Assembly: GCF_045920555.1 (NCBI RefSeq)
Contig: NZ_CP174509.1
Span: forward strand, 4,898,001-4,962,000
Length of the DNA stretch: 64,000 nt
Direction of reading: 5' to 3'
Source of the DNA: Pseudalkalibacillus sp045920555
Lineage (GTDB): Bacteria > Bacillota > Bacilli > Bacillales > Fictibacillaceae
Position numbers and translations under genes: made by a program. Below the pieces are notes generated by a model. It did not search any database and was not told where the DNA came from. It was given only the letters and a program-made list of their open reading frames with translations. Position 1 is the first letter of the stretch. Each line of letters opens with the position of its first letter. This document shows, in pieces, positions 36,451 to 45,185 of the stretch.

Positions 36451-37857
36451 TCACCAGAAAGATTTTCTTCTTTCAATCATATCCTTGACGATCATAGCAT
36501 TCGTTCCGCCAGTAACTTTACGCCGAGCCACAAAATGTTTCGGACAAACGATTTCTTCCCAGTCTTCTTGTGTAATCTTTACATCGTCCATCCACTGATT
36601 GACTTCTTCAATCGCAATTTCATATAACTCTTTCTTTAAGCTATCAGCTTTCCTGGCAATTTGACTTGCAGTATGATGAGCTTCCCTGAATGGGATCTCA
36701 TACTTTCGTGCCAATACATCTGCCAATTCCGTAATCGTGATCATGTTTTCTCTTGCTTGTTGAAAAGCTCGGTTTTGGTTAAAACTCATCGTTGAGACGA
36801 CTGCTCTCATCAGCCTGAGCACCCGTAAGCATTTTTGAAATCCATTATATAAATGAGGCTGTAAATCGTCCTCCGTATCCACGATATCTCCATAAGGGGT
36901 GTTGTGGATCATTTGTATGGCTGTCATCCCTTCTCCTACAGCACTGCTTGCTAAAGCACGGCAATGTTCGATGGATACAGGATTCCTTTTTTGCGGCATG
37001 ATACTGCTGATCTGTACATAGGCATCTGAAACCCTCAAAAGGCCGACCTCTTTGGAAGCCAATCTCAAGAACTCCTGGATCCAGCGTCCCATATTCGTCA
37101 TTAAACTGATGATCACTTGACTGGCTTCGATCAGATAATCACCTGTTGCGATTGCATCGTATGAGTTCTCCACAATTCCGTCAAAATAGAGAAGTTCAGC
37201 TACACGTTCACGATTGATATTGAAGCCAGTCGTGGTGATCGCACAAGCCCCCATCGGTGATTGATTGACCACAGCGAAGGCGCTTTTCAACCGGTCATAA
37301 TCCCTTGATAAGTTATCATAGATTCCCACCAGGTAATGCCCGAAAGTAGTTGGTTGGGCAGGTTGTGTATGGGTATGGGCAGGCATGATTGTGTCAATAT
37401 GTTCCTCTGCCTGGGTCAGCAATGCTCGGCCGAGCTTCTTCACTTCATCCATTACCTCTCCCAAGTAGTCCCGGATCACCATCCGATACATCGTTTCTCC
37501 CATATCATTACGGCTCTTTGCGATATGCATTTTTCCAGCAAGTTCTGCCCCGATGATTTCAGAAATCTTGGACTCTATTAAAAAGAACAAGTCTTCATAC
37601 TGCGCTGAATATTCGATGGTTTTCGTGTCCATGATCGAAACTTGATCAACAGCATATATAATTTTTTCAGCTTCTTGTTTAGAGATGATTTGTTGTTCTT
37701 GAAGCATGATCGTATGCGCTCGATGAACCCGCATCATACTCTCAAATAAATGAGCTCGCTGATCCTGGAATATAGGCATCAGTAAATCGTTCGCAAAGGT
37801 CTTTCCAGGAAAAGAAGCACCATCCTGTTCTTCAAACTTTTCCTTGTGTGTCTTCAC
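36451..37857 (-). CDS. Argininosuccinate lyase-like enzyme of the fumarase/aspartase superfamily
   Basis: The 468-residue protein has the superfamily regions GKMHIAKSRNDMGETMYRM (about residues 110-130), TQPAQPTTFGHYL (about 165) and the SSIMPQKRNPVSIEH signature (about 288). It is probably cytoplasmic. It is the last gene of an ABC-transport operon, 18 bases after the permease gene, and no other arginine gene is in sight. That argues against a simple ArgH role and for elimination from an imported amino-dicarboxylate or similar compound, as in EDDS lyase, which belongs to this group. The family call is sure; the substrate is inferred. Confidence 0.85.
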   Translation of the reverse strand: MKTHKEKFEEQDGASFPGKTFANDLLMPIFQDQRAHLFESMMRVHRAHTIMLQEQQIISKQEAEKIIYAVDQVSIMDTKTIEYSAQYEDLFFLIESKISEIIGAELAGKMHIAKSRNDMGETMYRMVIRDYLGEVMDEVKKLGRALLTQAEEHIDTIMPAHTHTQPAQPTTFGHYLVGIYDNLSRDYDRLKSAFAVVNQSPMGACAITTTGFNINRERVAELLYFDGIVENSYDAIATGDYLIEASQVIISLMTNMGRWIQEFLRLASKEVGLLRVSDAYVQISSIMPQKRNPVSIEHCRALASSAVGEGMTAIQMIHNTPYGDIVDTEDDLQPHLYNGFQKCLRVLRLMRAVVSTMSFNQNRAFQQARENMITITELADVLARKYEIPFREAHHTASQIARKADSLKKELYEIAIEEVNQWMDDVKITQEDWEEIVCPKHFVARRKVTGGTNAMIVKDMIERRKSFW

Positions 37858-37875
37858 GCTGCTCCCACCTCTTTT

Positions 37876-39561
37876 TTACATTGTATTTTCAGATTTCACA
37901 CCCAGAAACTTATACGAGATGAACAATACGATCGCGATCAATCCTACCTGGATCATGCCATATGCTGCCGCCTGTCCAAGGTTGAACATCCGTAACTGGT
38001 TCATGATTTCAATCGAGATCGGACGATTACTCAGTGTATATAAAAGCACAGATGTCGGAAATTCCCCGACTGCCTGGACAAATGCAAGCAATGTCCCGCT
38101 TAATACACCAGGCATGATGATCGGAAGGACGATTTTACGGAATGTATAAAACCACTTTGCGCCAAGATTTTGTGCGGCTTCTTCAATGGAATCATCCAAT
38201 TGTTCCAATACAGCCGTAGTCGACCTTACCACTAAAGGAATGAACCGGACAAAGTACGCTAAAGGTAATATCCAAAAGGTACCTACCAATGTCTGGCCAA
38301 AAGAAAAAGGTGTCGGTTTATTGAAGGCTAAAATCAGATTCATCCCCACAACAGTTGCAGGTAAAGCCCACGGTATCATGACAAGGATGTCCAATAAATT
38401 CTTTCCTATGAACTTCCTTTTGACGAGCGCATAAGAAGTGATGATTCCGAATGCAAAACACCCCAGGGATGCAAAAAACGCCATAAACAAACTATTCCGG
38501 ACAGGATCCCATATCGACGTATCTTTAAACAAGAGAATGTAGTTTTCTAGATTGAAAGTCGTCGGATAGATCTGCCACGTCCAGGTTCCTTCTGGTACCA
38601 GCGATAAAATCAATAGGGTTGCATGCGGCAACAGTAATATAATCATTGCAACTATTCCAAGGAACACCATGATCCACTTCAAGAAAGGATTACTTACTTC
38701 ACTTCTATGAGCGCCGATGCCTTTACTGGCCATCCTGTAATCACGGCGGTTCTGGAACCATCTCATAAATAATAGGAACGAGATCGAAACAACCGATAGA
38801 ATGACTGACTGGGTCGCCGCCATTTCCAAATTGCCATTTATCTTGGAAAAATAGATTTGCAAGCTGAGCACCCTGAAGCCTCCCGCTAACAGGAACGGGG
38901 CACTGAAGGATGCCATCGAAACCATGAATACGAGTAACGACGCCGCTACCAGAGCTGGTGTCAGCAATGGAAAAGTAACCTTCCAGAAAACAGTCCAACG
39001 GTTAGAACCAAGATTATAGGCTGCATCTTCAAGGGAAGGGTCGATATTGTTTATTGCTGAAGAACAAGTCATATAAAAATAGGGATACATCGTATAGGCA
39101 TGTACCAATAGAATTCCAGAGACGCCCCCGATACTGAATGGCACCTTCGAGAGATTGAACAAGTCTTTGATCGCATTTGGCACAAGACCAGCTTCTCCAT
39201 AAAGGAACATGAATGACATGACTCCAACTAAAGATGGCAGGACAATCGGCATGATCGCTGCCCCAGAAAAGAACTTCCGACCCGGAAAATCATAGCGGTT
39301 GAATATGAACGCCAGCGGGACACCAATCAGGGCACTGAACAATACAGATAAGATTGAGATGTAGACAGAATTCCAGAGTGCTTCAAGATTTGAAGATGCC
39401 TTGGAACCGAAAAAGTCAGCATAATTTTTAAGGGTCGCAGCACCTTCCTGCTTGAAACTCTCAATTGTGGTTTCGATCGATGGATACAAGACGTACCCAG
39501 CCAAAACTAATATGATCGGGATCAACAATAATGCAGTCTTCCGTTTTTCCGCATTTAACAT
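37876..39561 (-). CDS. ABC transporter fused double permease (FbpB/ThiP type)
   Basis: The 561-residue protein contains two six-helix permease units in tandem. Each carries the cytoplasmic EAA-type coupling motif: EDAAYNLGSNRWTVFWKVTF near residue 190 and EEAAQNLGAKWFYTFRKIVL near 470. Fused permeases of this kind are typical of iron(III), thiamine, phosphonate and similar importers that use a type II-like FbpA-family binding protein. The gene starts within one base of the ATPase stop, so the pair is co-translated. Confidence 0.92.
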   Translation of the reverse strand: MLNAEKRKTALLLIPIILVLAGYVLYPSIETTIESFKQEGAATLKNYADFFGSKASSNLEALWNSVYISILSVLFSALIGVPLAFIFNRYDFPGRKFFSGAAIMPIVLPSLVGVMSFMFLYGEAGLVPNAIKDLFNLSKVPFSIGGVSGILLVHAYTMYPYFYMTCSSAINNIDPSLEDAAYNLGSNRWTVFWKVTFPLLTPALVAASLLVFMVSMASFSAPFLLAGGFRVLSLQIYFSKINGNLEMAATQSVILSVVSISFLLFMRWFQNRRDYRMASKGIGAHRSEVSNPFLKWIMVFLGIVAMIILLLPHATLLILSLVPEGTWTWQIYPTTFNLENYILLFKDTSIWDPVRNSLFMAFFASLGCFAFGIITSYALVKRKFIGKNLLDILVMIPWALPATVVGMNLILAFNKPTPFSFGQTLVGTFWILPLAYFVRFIPLVVRSTTAVLEQLDDSIEEAAQNLGAKWFYTFRKIVLPIIMPGVLSGTLLAFVQAVGEFPTSVLLYTLSNRPISIEIMNQLRMFNLGQAAAYGMIQVGLIAIVLFISYKFLGVKSENTM

Positions 39562-40640
39562 TATGCTCTCTCCCTCATTGATGGAACCACTCTGATTTTT
39601 TCAGGCGGCAGTTGAAGAACAACCTCAACACCCTCCTGTAAATATGTAAAGGAACCCTCGTTTAAAGTGGTGACTTTCAGTTGCACCCCTTCTGACAATT
39701 CAATCAACGTGTGGACTGCAGCACCCGTAAATTGAACAATTTTCACTTTTCCTTTCAAAACATTCGGCCCTGTGATCTCTTCATTACTCACTTTTATCGC
39801 TTCTGGTCTTATTGAAATTTTAAGTTCCCTGCCCTCAAGGCGTTCATCCAATGGTTTTTCAACTTGAATCTCCATCCCAAGGTCATCGCAATGAAATTTA
39901 TTGTTATCATAAACGACATTGTAAAGATTCGTTTCTCCAATGAATTCCGCCACAAAGTCATTGACCGGATCATTGTAGATTTCGGTCGGTGTGCCAATTT
40001 GCTGACAAACACCTTCACTAAAAACAGCAATTCGATCACTCATGGATAATGCTTCTACCTGGTCATGAGTGACATAGATGGTGGTGATGCCATAGTCCCT
40101 TTGCAATCGTAAAATTTCTGTCCTCATTTCATCTCTCAATCTAGCATCGAGGTTACTCAAAGGCTCGTCCAGCAATAGAATATCAGGCTCGATCACCAAA
40201 GCTCTCGCCAAAGCCACTCGTTGTTGTTGACCGCCACTCAATTGACTGACTTGACGTTCGATGAATTTTTCCAACCGGACTTTCCCCAGAACTTCTTTTA
40301 CTTTTTCTCTGATTTTCGAGTGCTCCATCTTACGTACTTTCAAACCAAATGCAACATTTTCAGCTACGGTCATATGTGGGAAAAGGGCATAATTTTGAAA
40401 AACCATGCCCGTATTCCGCTTCTCAGGTGGAACTGTCGTCATATCACGATCATTGAACTTCACTTTTCCTTCAGTAGGATAATAGAAACCCGCAATCATC
40501 CTGAGAGTTGTTGTTTTACCGCAACCACTGGGACCGAGGAATGTAAAGAACTCCCCTTCTTCAATTTTCAAATCAAGTTCTTTAACGGCTGTCACATCTC
40601 CGAACTTTTTCGTGATGTTGGATAGATTCACTGCTGACAT
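39561..40640 (-). CDS. ABC importer ATP-binding protein (PotA/FbpC type)
   Basis: The ATG at 40640 is preferred; an in-frame TTG three codons earlier (40649) sits on top of the GGGGAG site. The protein has Walker A GPSGCGKTT (about 37-45), the Q-loop FQNYALFPHMTV, the signature LSGGQQQRVALARAL (about 132) and Walker B DILLLDEPLSNLD (about 155). The C-terminal TOBE-like domain runs from about 240 to the end (VLKGKVKIVQFTGAAVHTLI), as in PotA, FbpC and MalK relatives. It powers the adjacent double permease. Confidence 0.95.
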   Translation of the reverse strand: MSAVNLSNITKKFGDVTAVKELDLKIEEGEFFTFLGPSGCGKTTTLRMIAGFYYPTEGKVKFNDRDMTTVPPEKRNTGMVFQNYALFPHMTVAENVAFGLKVRKMEHSKIREKVKEVLGKVRLEKFIERQVSQLSGGQQQRVALARALVIEPDILLLDEPLSNLDARLRDEMRTEILRLQRDYGITTIYVTHDQVEALSMSDRIAVFSEGVCQQIGTPTEIYNDPVNDFVAEFIGETNLYNVVYDNNKFHCDDLGMEIQVEKPLDERLEGRELKISIRPEAIKVSNEEITGPNVLKGKVKIVQFTGAAVHTLIELSEGVQLKVTTLNEGSFTYLQEGVEVVLQLPPEKIRVVPSMRERA

Positions 40641-40687
40641 TGACAACAACTCCCCTTTTCACTTTCTGTAAGGTGGACAAAGAAAGG

Positions 40688-41782
40688 TTATTCGCTCTTG
40701 TCCTTATCTGTACTTTTGATATTTTCATCCCAATGATCCATCCACTCTGCTTCCTTCTCCTGGAACACTGTCCAATCGATGTCCATCGGTTTGATTTCCG
40801 TGTTTTCAATCCAATCCGGAAGATCGTCTATATCATTTCGTGTCGGAATCCGGTAGTATTTTTCTGCCAAAAGCTTAGCCGCTTCCTTCGTATTTACGAA
40901 CTCATAAAATGCTTTCGCTGCTTCTAAATGAGGCGCATCCTTCACAATTGCTATACCTTCTGTCAAGACAGGGGTGCCGCTTTCTGGGATCACATAACTG
41001 AACGGATAGCCTTTTTCTTCAGCAAGCATGACTGTGTCAGGCATATTCCATACAGAAATCGTACCGACACCCTTTGCTACCTGGTTATACATGACTTCTG
41101 GATTAGCACTGTACTCTTTCGTATTTTGGTCTAGTTTTTGAAGCCACTCAAAACCTTCTTGAGGATCCTGGCTATCTTTATACGACCGGTAAATCATCGC
41201 TGAATAGATCGTACGCATCGTCCCTGAAGCCAATGGGTAACGGATGATGATTTCATCCTCCCATTTAGGGTCGAGAAGGTCGTCCCAATCTTTAGGTGCC
41301 TCTTCTTCAGAAACCTCTTTATTGTTGTACAGAATGACTTCTGGTGTTTGTGAAGTACCTGTCCAAGACCAATCTTCATCATGGTACATGTCGTCTAGTG
41401 AGTCAGCATATGTAGGTTTATATTCCATCAGCAGATCTTCAGACTTTGCTTCATCAAACATGACTTGAGGGGCTCCCCACCATATGTCGGCTTGTGGGTT
41501 GTTCTTCTCAGAGCGAACTCGGTCGAGAACCTCTTGTGAACCCATATCAAGAAATTCCATATCTACGTCGTACTCAGCTTCGAATTGTTTTTCGAATTCG
41601 CTTAATATATCTTTACCATGGGGAGAATAAACGACAACTTTATCTTCTAGATTTCCGCTATCTTTATCCTCTGAAGAACCTTCTTCCGAGCCATTATCAC
41701 CTGCCATACAACCAGCCAAAATCAAACTAAACACTAATAAAGAAAGAAATGACCGATAGGTGTTTTTATTAACAAATTTCAA
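40688..41782 (-). CDS. Extracellular solute-binding lipoprotein of the iron/phosphonate-type family
   Basis: The start is the TTG at 41782, directly after GGGAGG; longer in-frame starts would overlap the upstream ROK gene. The resulting protein is about 364 residues with lipobox LILAGC (Cys25), an acidic linker, and the FbpA/AfuA-like fold (VVYSPHGKDILSEFEKQFEA, QADIWWGAPQ, GTISVWNMPDTVMLAEEKGY, GTPVLTEGIAIVKDAPHLEA). Residues for a metal site are not evident, so a small organic anion is more likely than free iron. It is first in the importer operon after the regulator gene. Confidence 0.88.
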   Translation of the reverse strand: MKFVNKNTYRSFLSLLVFSLILAGCMAGDNGSEEGSSEDKDSGNLEDKVVVYSPHGKDILSEFEKQFEAEYDVDMEFLDMGSQEVLDRVRSEKNNPQADIWWGAPQVMFDEAKSEDLLMEYKPTYADSLDDMYHDEDWSWTGTSQTPEVILYNNKEVSEEEAPKDWDDLLDPKWEDEIIIRYPLASGTMRTIYSAMIYRSYKDSQDPQEGFEWLQKLDQNTKEYSANPEVMYNQVAKGVGTISVWNMPDTVMLAEEKGYPFSYVIPESGTPVLTEGIAIVKDAPHLEAAKAFYEFVNTKEAAKLLAEKYYRIPTRNDIDDLPDWIENTEIKPMDIDWTVFQEKEAEWMDHWDENIKSTDKDKSE

Positions 41783-41798
41783 TTCGAAAACCTCCCTC

Positions 41799-42962
41799 TC
41801 ATATTTTAAAAATAGAATCATATTCTTTGAGGAACAATGCACTTGCTCCAATCACCCCCGCTTCTTTACCAAAGCGGGTAGGAATGACCTCACACTTTCC
41901 AGGGGTGAATTTCTGAATGATTTCATGAAGCTGTTCTTTGAAACTTTCATACGATCCGCTAATACCACCTCCTAATATGATAATTTCAGGGTCTAATAAG
42001 GAGATATAATTCGATATTCCGATGCCTAGATTTTCTATCGCAAAGTCAATTACTTCCTTTGCATCTTCATCTCCCTTATCTGCCAATTCAAAAGCTTCTT
42101 TTGCAGTGACTTTTTTATTTAATCTTCCTGATAGCTGTTCTCCTATCGAAAATCCGCCTGCCATACTTTCAAGGAAACCGAATCCTTTAAGCAAAGGGTT
42201 GAAATCCCGCGCCATTTGCCTGTCGGTTACTTGATAACCGATTTCACCAGCACTATAGTTGCTTCCACGATACAAATTCCCATTCAGTATGATTCCGCTT
42301 CCGATTCCAGTCCCTATCGAGATATATATGATGTTTGATTTATCTACGCCTGCTCCAATCCAATGTTCACCTAACACACTTATATTTACATCATTGTCCA
42401 CAAAAATCGGTAAATCATAGTAGTCTTCCAGCTTTTCTCTGATAGAGAATTGCTTCCACTCCAAAGCAGGAGCTTCCATGACCATGCCTTTTTTTACGTC
42501 TGTTACACCAGCTACACCGACCCCGATTCCAAGGACGTCACTAGTAGTCAATTCAAGTTCATTCAGCATGCCTTGGACATCTTCTTGTAAGCGTCTAAAC
42601 AAATCCTTATGTAAAAATTCTTGGGTAGGAAATTCACGATAGGATTGTACTTTACCCTTGAGGTCTGTTATACCTGAAGCAACCTTCGACCCCCCGATAT
42701 CAATCCCGATAATATAAGCATTTTGTGCGTTGAAACAGAGTTGAACAGGTTTTCTCCCTCCTGTAGCTGTAGAATTTCCCATACCAACCTCATAAACAAA
42801 ACCTTCCTCCACCAAATGATTGACAAGTTGCGACACAGTCGGTTTACTGATCTTTACTCTCTTCGATATTTCGGCTCTTGAGATCGGTTCATGCTCGATG
42901 ATGCAATCCAATACGATTTTTGTATTCATATTTTTGATGTAGGCCGCATTCCCCTTTTGCAT
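41799..42962 (-). CDS. ROK-family transcriptional regulator
   Basis: The 387-residue protein has an N-terminal winged-helix domain (RAEISKRVKISKPTVSQLVN, about 25-45) and a ROK kinase-fold domain (DIGGSKVASGITDLKG near 95, VDNDVNISVLGEHW near 185, GTGIGSGIILNG near 210). The usual Cys-rich zinc motif after GEIG is missing: the protein reads AGEIGYQVTDRQMARDFNPL with no Cys cluster. It heads the importer and lyase genes and has a palindrome in its leader, which suggests autoregulation and control of the operon. Sugar-responsive NagC/XylR proteins are relatives, but the effector is unknown. Confidence 0.9.
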   Translation of the reverse strand: MQKGNAAYIKNMNTKIVLDCIIEHEPISRAEISKRVKISKPTVSQLVNHLVEEGFVYEVGMGNSTATGGRKPVQLCFNAQNAYIIGIDIGGSKVASGITDLKGKVQSYREFPTQEFLHKDLFRRLQEDVQGMLNELELTTSDVLGIGVGVAGVTDVKKGMVMEAPALEWKQFSIREKLEDYYDLPIFVDNDVNISVLGEHWIGAGVDKSNIIYISIGTGIGSGIILNGNLYRGSNYSAGEIGYQVTDRQMARDFNPLLKGFGFLESMAGGFSIGEQLSGRLNKKVTAKEAFELADKGDEDAKEVIDFAIENLGIGISNYISLLDPEIIILGGGISGSYESFKEQLHEIIQKFTPGKCEVIPTRFGKEAGVIGASALFLKEYDSIFKI

Positions 42963-42987
42963 TCCTTTAACTCCTTACGGTCACCAT

Positions 42988-43015
42988 TTAGTTTGTTAAG
43001 TTAACTTATTAACCT
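42988..43015 (-). promoter_or_regulatory. Putative autoregulatory operator of the ROK gene
   Basis: TTAGTTTGTTAAGTTAACTT followed by ATTAACCT is a near-palindrome centred on AAGTTAACTT, with halves matching at about 9 of 12 positions. Its left half, TTAGTTTGTT, equals the half-site of the B. subtilis xyl operator. Confidence 0.55.
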
Positions 43016-43146
43016 AGTGTAAAGAAATAAATGGTTTATTGTAAAACCTTGTATTTAACCTTTATCGCTTAATAGCAGGTGATTTCCTCTTATTAATTCG
43101 TTATAACTCATTATTTCTAATTTTTAAAATATTTTATCAATTATTT

Positions 43147-43219
43147 ACGATCGGCTTATATATTTCAGATCCAGCTTATAAATTTGTGAATCCGCTCATA
43201 ATCTGAAATTTGGCTTAAA
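43147..43219. repeat. Degenerate tandem array of about 21-nt period
   Basis: Successive units contain GATCGGCTTATA, GATCCAGCTTATAAA, AATCCGCTCATAAT and TTGGCTTAAA at roughly 20- to 22-base spacing, just before the terminator of the uronate operon. The ending GGCGCATAA/GGCTTATA sort is shared with 57112-57185. Confidence 0.55.
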
Positions 43220-43223
43220 AAAA

Positions 43224-43249
43224 ACACCCTCGAATCAACGAGAGTGTTT
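43224..43249 (-). terminator. Terminator of the uronate operon
   Basis: On the minus strand AACACTCTCG and CGAGGGTGTT pair around TTGATT and are followed by TTTTTTTAAG. It is nearly identical to the one at 54421-54452. Confidence 0.9.
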
Positions 43250-43258
43250 CATGATCAA

Positions 43259-44104
43259 TCAAACTCCTGAATATGCCATGAAACCGCCGTCGACTGGCAC
43301 GGTGATTCCTGTTACAAAGCTGGAATAGGATTCATCTGCAAGCCATAACATCGTCCCAAGCAGATCTTCGGGTTTTCCGAACCGTTTCATCGGTGTACTT
43401 GTGATGATTTTTTCTGACCTTGCCGTATGACTGCCATCTTCATTCAGCAGCAGATTTTTGTTTTGAGTCGTCAGGAAAAAGCCTGGTGCGATCGCGTTTA
43501 CTCGTAACCCCGCTTCCGCAAAATGCACGGCCATCCACATGGTAAAGTTGTTGATGGAAGCTTTTGCTGCGCTGTAAGCAGGAACTTTCGTCATTGGGGA
43601 GTAGGCGCTCATCGAAGAGATGTTCAGAATTGCAGGAGCTTCTGCCTTCAAAAGTGCCTTGCCGAATATCTGGCTTGCTAGGAACGATCCAGTGAAATTG
43701 CTGTCAAAAACACTTTTGAATCCGTTCTCGTCCAGATCGAAAAATGATTTTTCCTCTTCATCATTCTCGTATTTTTCTGAATCTGTGATGGCGTCCGGAT
43801 GGTTACCGCCTGCCCCATTGATCAATAGATCGATCCGGCCGAAGGTCTTGATGATTTCCTCTCTTGCGCTCTCCAGCGACGACCGATCCAATACATCTGT
43901 TGCGATTGAAATGGCAGTCCCTCCAGACTGACGGATTTCATCTGCTACCTTTTGCCCTTTTTCAGCTGTCCGATTCAGGATGGCTACTTTTACACCGTGG
44001 CGAGAAAGTTCTTTAGCCATTCTGGAGCAAAGGACACCACTTCCACCAGTGATGACAGCTACCCTATCTTGCAAGTTTTGATGTTTGGGAATCAATCTTC
44101 TCAC
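43259..44104 (-). CDS. uxuB: Mannonate oxidoreductase, SDR family (YjmF/UxuB-like)
   Basis: The 281-residue short-chain dehydrogenase has the glycine-rich AVITGGSGVLCSRMAKEL (about 15-32), an NGAGG motif, NISSMSAY with catalytic Ser, and YSAAK (about 180). The tail GITVPVDGGFMAYSG is typical. It matches the YjmF protein of the B. subtilis hexuronate cluster, which reduces fructuronate to mannonate. It starts with GTG at 44104, or a TTG at 44095 which has a better-spaced AAGGGTGAG, and overlaps the end of uxuA by about 40 bases, consistent with translational coupling. It is the last gene of the operon. Confidence 0.88.
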   Translation of the reverse strand: MRRLIPKHQNLQDRVAVITGGSGVLCSRMAKELSRHGVKVAILNRTAEKGQKVADEIRQSGGTAISIATDVLDRSSLESAREEIIKTFGRIDLLINGAGGNHPDAITDSEKYENDEEEKSFFDLDENGFKSVFDSNFTGSFLASQIFGKALLKAEAPAILNISSMSAYSPMTKVPAYSAAKASINNFTMWMAVHFAEAGLRVNAIAPGFFLTTQNKNLLLNEDGSHTARSEKIITSTPMKRFGKPEDLLGTMLWLADESYSSFVTGITVPVDGGFMAYSGV

Positions 44105-45167
44105 CCTTTCTTTCTGATTCGTAAGCGTCCCACAATCCGAGCAAATACATGATCCCTAAAGCGCGGTCATAGAGCCCGTAACCTGGCCTGCATTTCTCTC
44201 CCCATATATGGCGGCCGTGATCCGGTCTGACGTAGCCATCATAATTTTGCTTGCTTAATTCTTCTACGACGCCTCTGATGTCAATCGAGCCGTCCTGAGT
44301 GTAATGGGAAGTTTCTGTGAAATCCCCGTTTTCAAAGATTTTCACATTGCGAATGTGTGAAAAAGGTGCACGTTCGGCATATTTTTTCGCCACTTGAACC
44401 ATGTCATTTGAAGGATTCGCACCCATTGAACCCGTACACATGGTAAACCCGTTGGAAGGTGAATCTGAGATTTCCAAGAGTCTTTCATAGCTCGCTTCAC
44501 CTGTGATGATCCGAGGCAATCCGAAAATGGACCAGGGCGGATCATCCGGATGAATCGCCATTTTTATGCCATTCGCCTCTGCTACAGGCAAGATTTCCTT
44601 GAGAAAATGCTCCAGGTTCCTCCAAAGCTGTTCTTCATCCACACCTTTATAAGCATCGAACAATTCAGAAATACGTTCCATTTTTTCAGGTTCCCATCCA
44701 GGCAAAGTCAAGTCGGATGCTTCAGAGACGGTTTTTAATAGATCATTCGGATCCAGATCCTCTACTTTCGCCTTTTCATAAAATAACGCTGTCGAACCGT
44801 CTTCCAATGGATGGAACATTTCTGTACGTGTCCAATCAAAGATCGGCATAAAATTGTAGCAGATGACTTTTACCCCCGCTTCAGCAAGATTGCGGATCGT
44901 TTCTTTATAATTTTCAATGTACCTGGTACGGTCCTTGTCACCTAGTTTGATCGATTCATGGACGTTTACACTTTCCACGACCTCAGCATGAAATCCGAAT
45001 GACTGGATATATTCCGTTTCAGCAAGGATATCTTCCTTTTTCCATACTTCCCCTGCAGGAGTTTTATGCAATGCCCAAACGATTCCTTTCACTCCTGGAA
45101 TCTGTTTGACCTGTTCCAGTGTGACAGTATCATTGTCCCGGCCATACCAGCGAAATGTGATGTTCAT
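44064..45167 (-). CDS. uxuA: D-mannonate dehydratase
   Basis: This 367-residue enzyme is typical UxuA along its length: ITFRWYGRDNDTVTLEQVKQ at the start, NFMPIFDWTRT, MAIHPDDPPWSIFGLPRI and YVRPDHGRHIWGE with the metal-binding residues. It dehydrates D-mannonate to 2-keto-3-deoxygluconate (KDG), which kdgK phosphorylates and kdgA splits. GGAGGAGG precedes the ATG. It follows the KDPG aldolase gene by 18 bases. Uronate isomerase (UxaC) is not in this window and is presumably elsewhere in the genome. Confidence 0.96.
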   Translation of the reverse strand: MNITFRWYGRDNDTVTLEQVKQIPGVKGIVWALHKTPAGEVWKKEDILAETEYIQSFGFHAEVVESVNVHESIKLGDKDRTRYIENYKETIRNLAEAGVKVICYNFMPIFDWTRTEMFHPLEDGSTALFYEKAKVEDLDPNDLLKTVSEASDLTLPGWEPEKMERISELFDAYKGVDEEQLWRNLEHFLKEILPVAEANGIKMAIHPDDPPWSIFGLPRIITGEASYERLLEISDSPSNGFTMCTGSMGANPSNDMVQVAKKYAERAPFSHIRNVKIFENGDFTETSHYTQDGSIDIRGVVEELSKQNYDGYVRPDHGRHIWGEKCRPGYGLYDRALGIMYLLGLWDAYESERKGEKIDSQTSKLAR

Positions 45168-45185
45168 GACAAGCCTCCTCCGTCT

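Noticed and set aside
36451..37857. Housekeeping argininosuccinate lyase ArgH
   Set aside because: The operon contains transporter genes and no arginine genes. The superfamily is certain but the housekeeping role is not supported.
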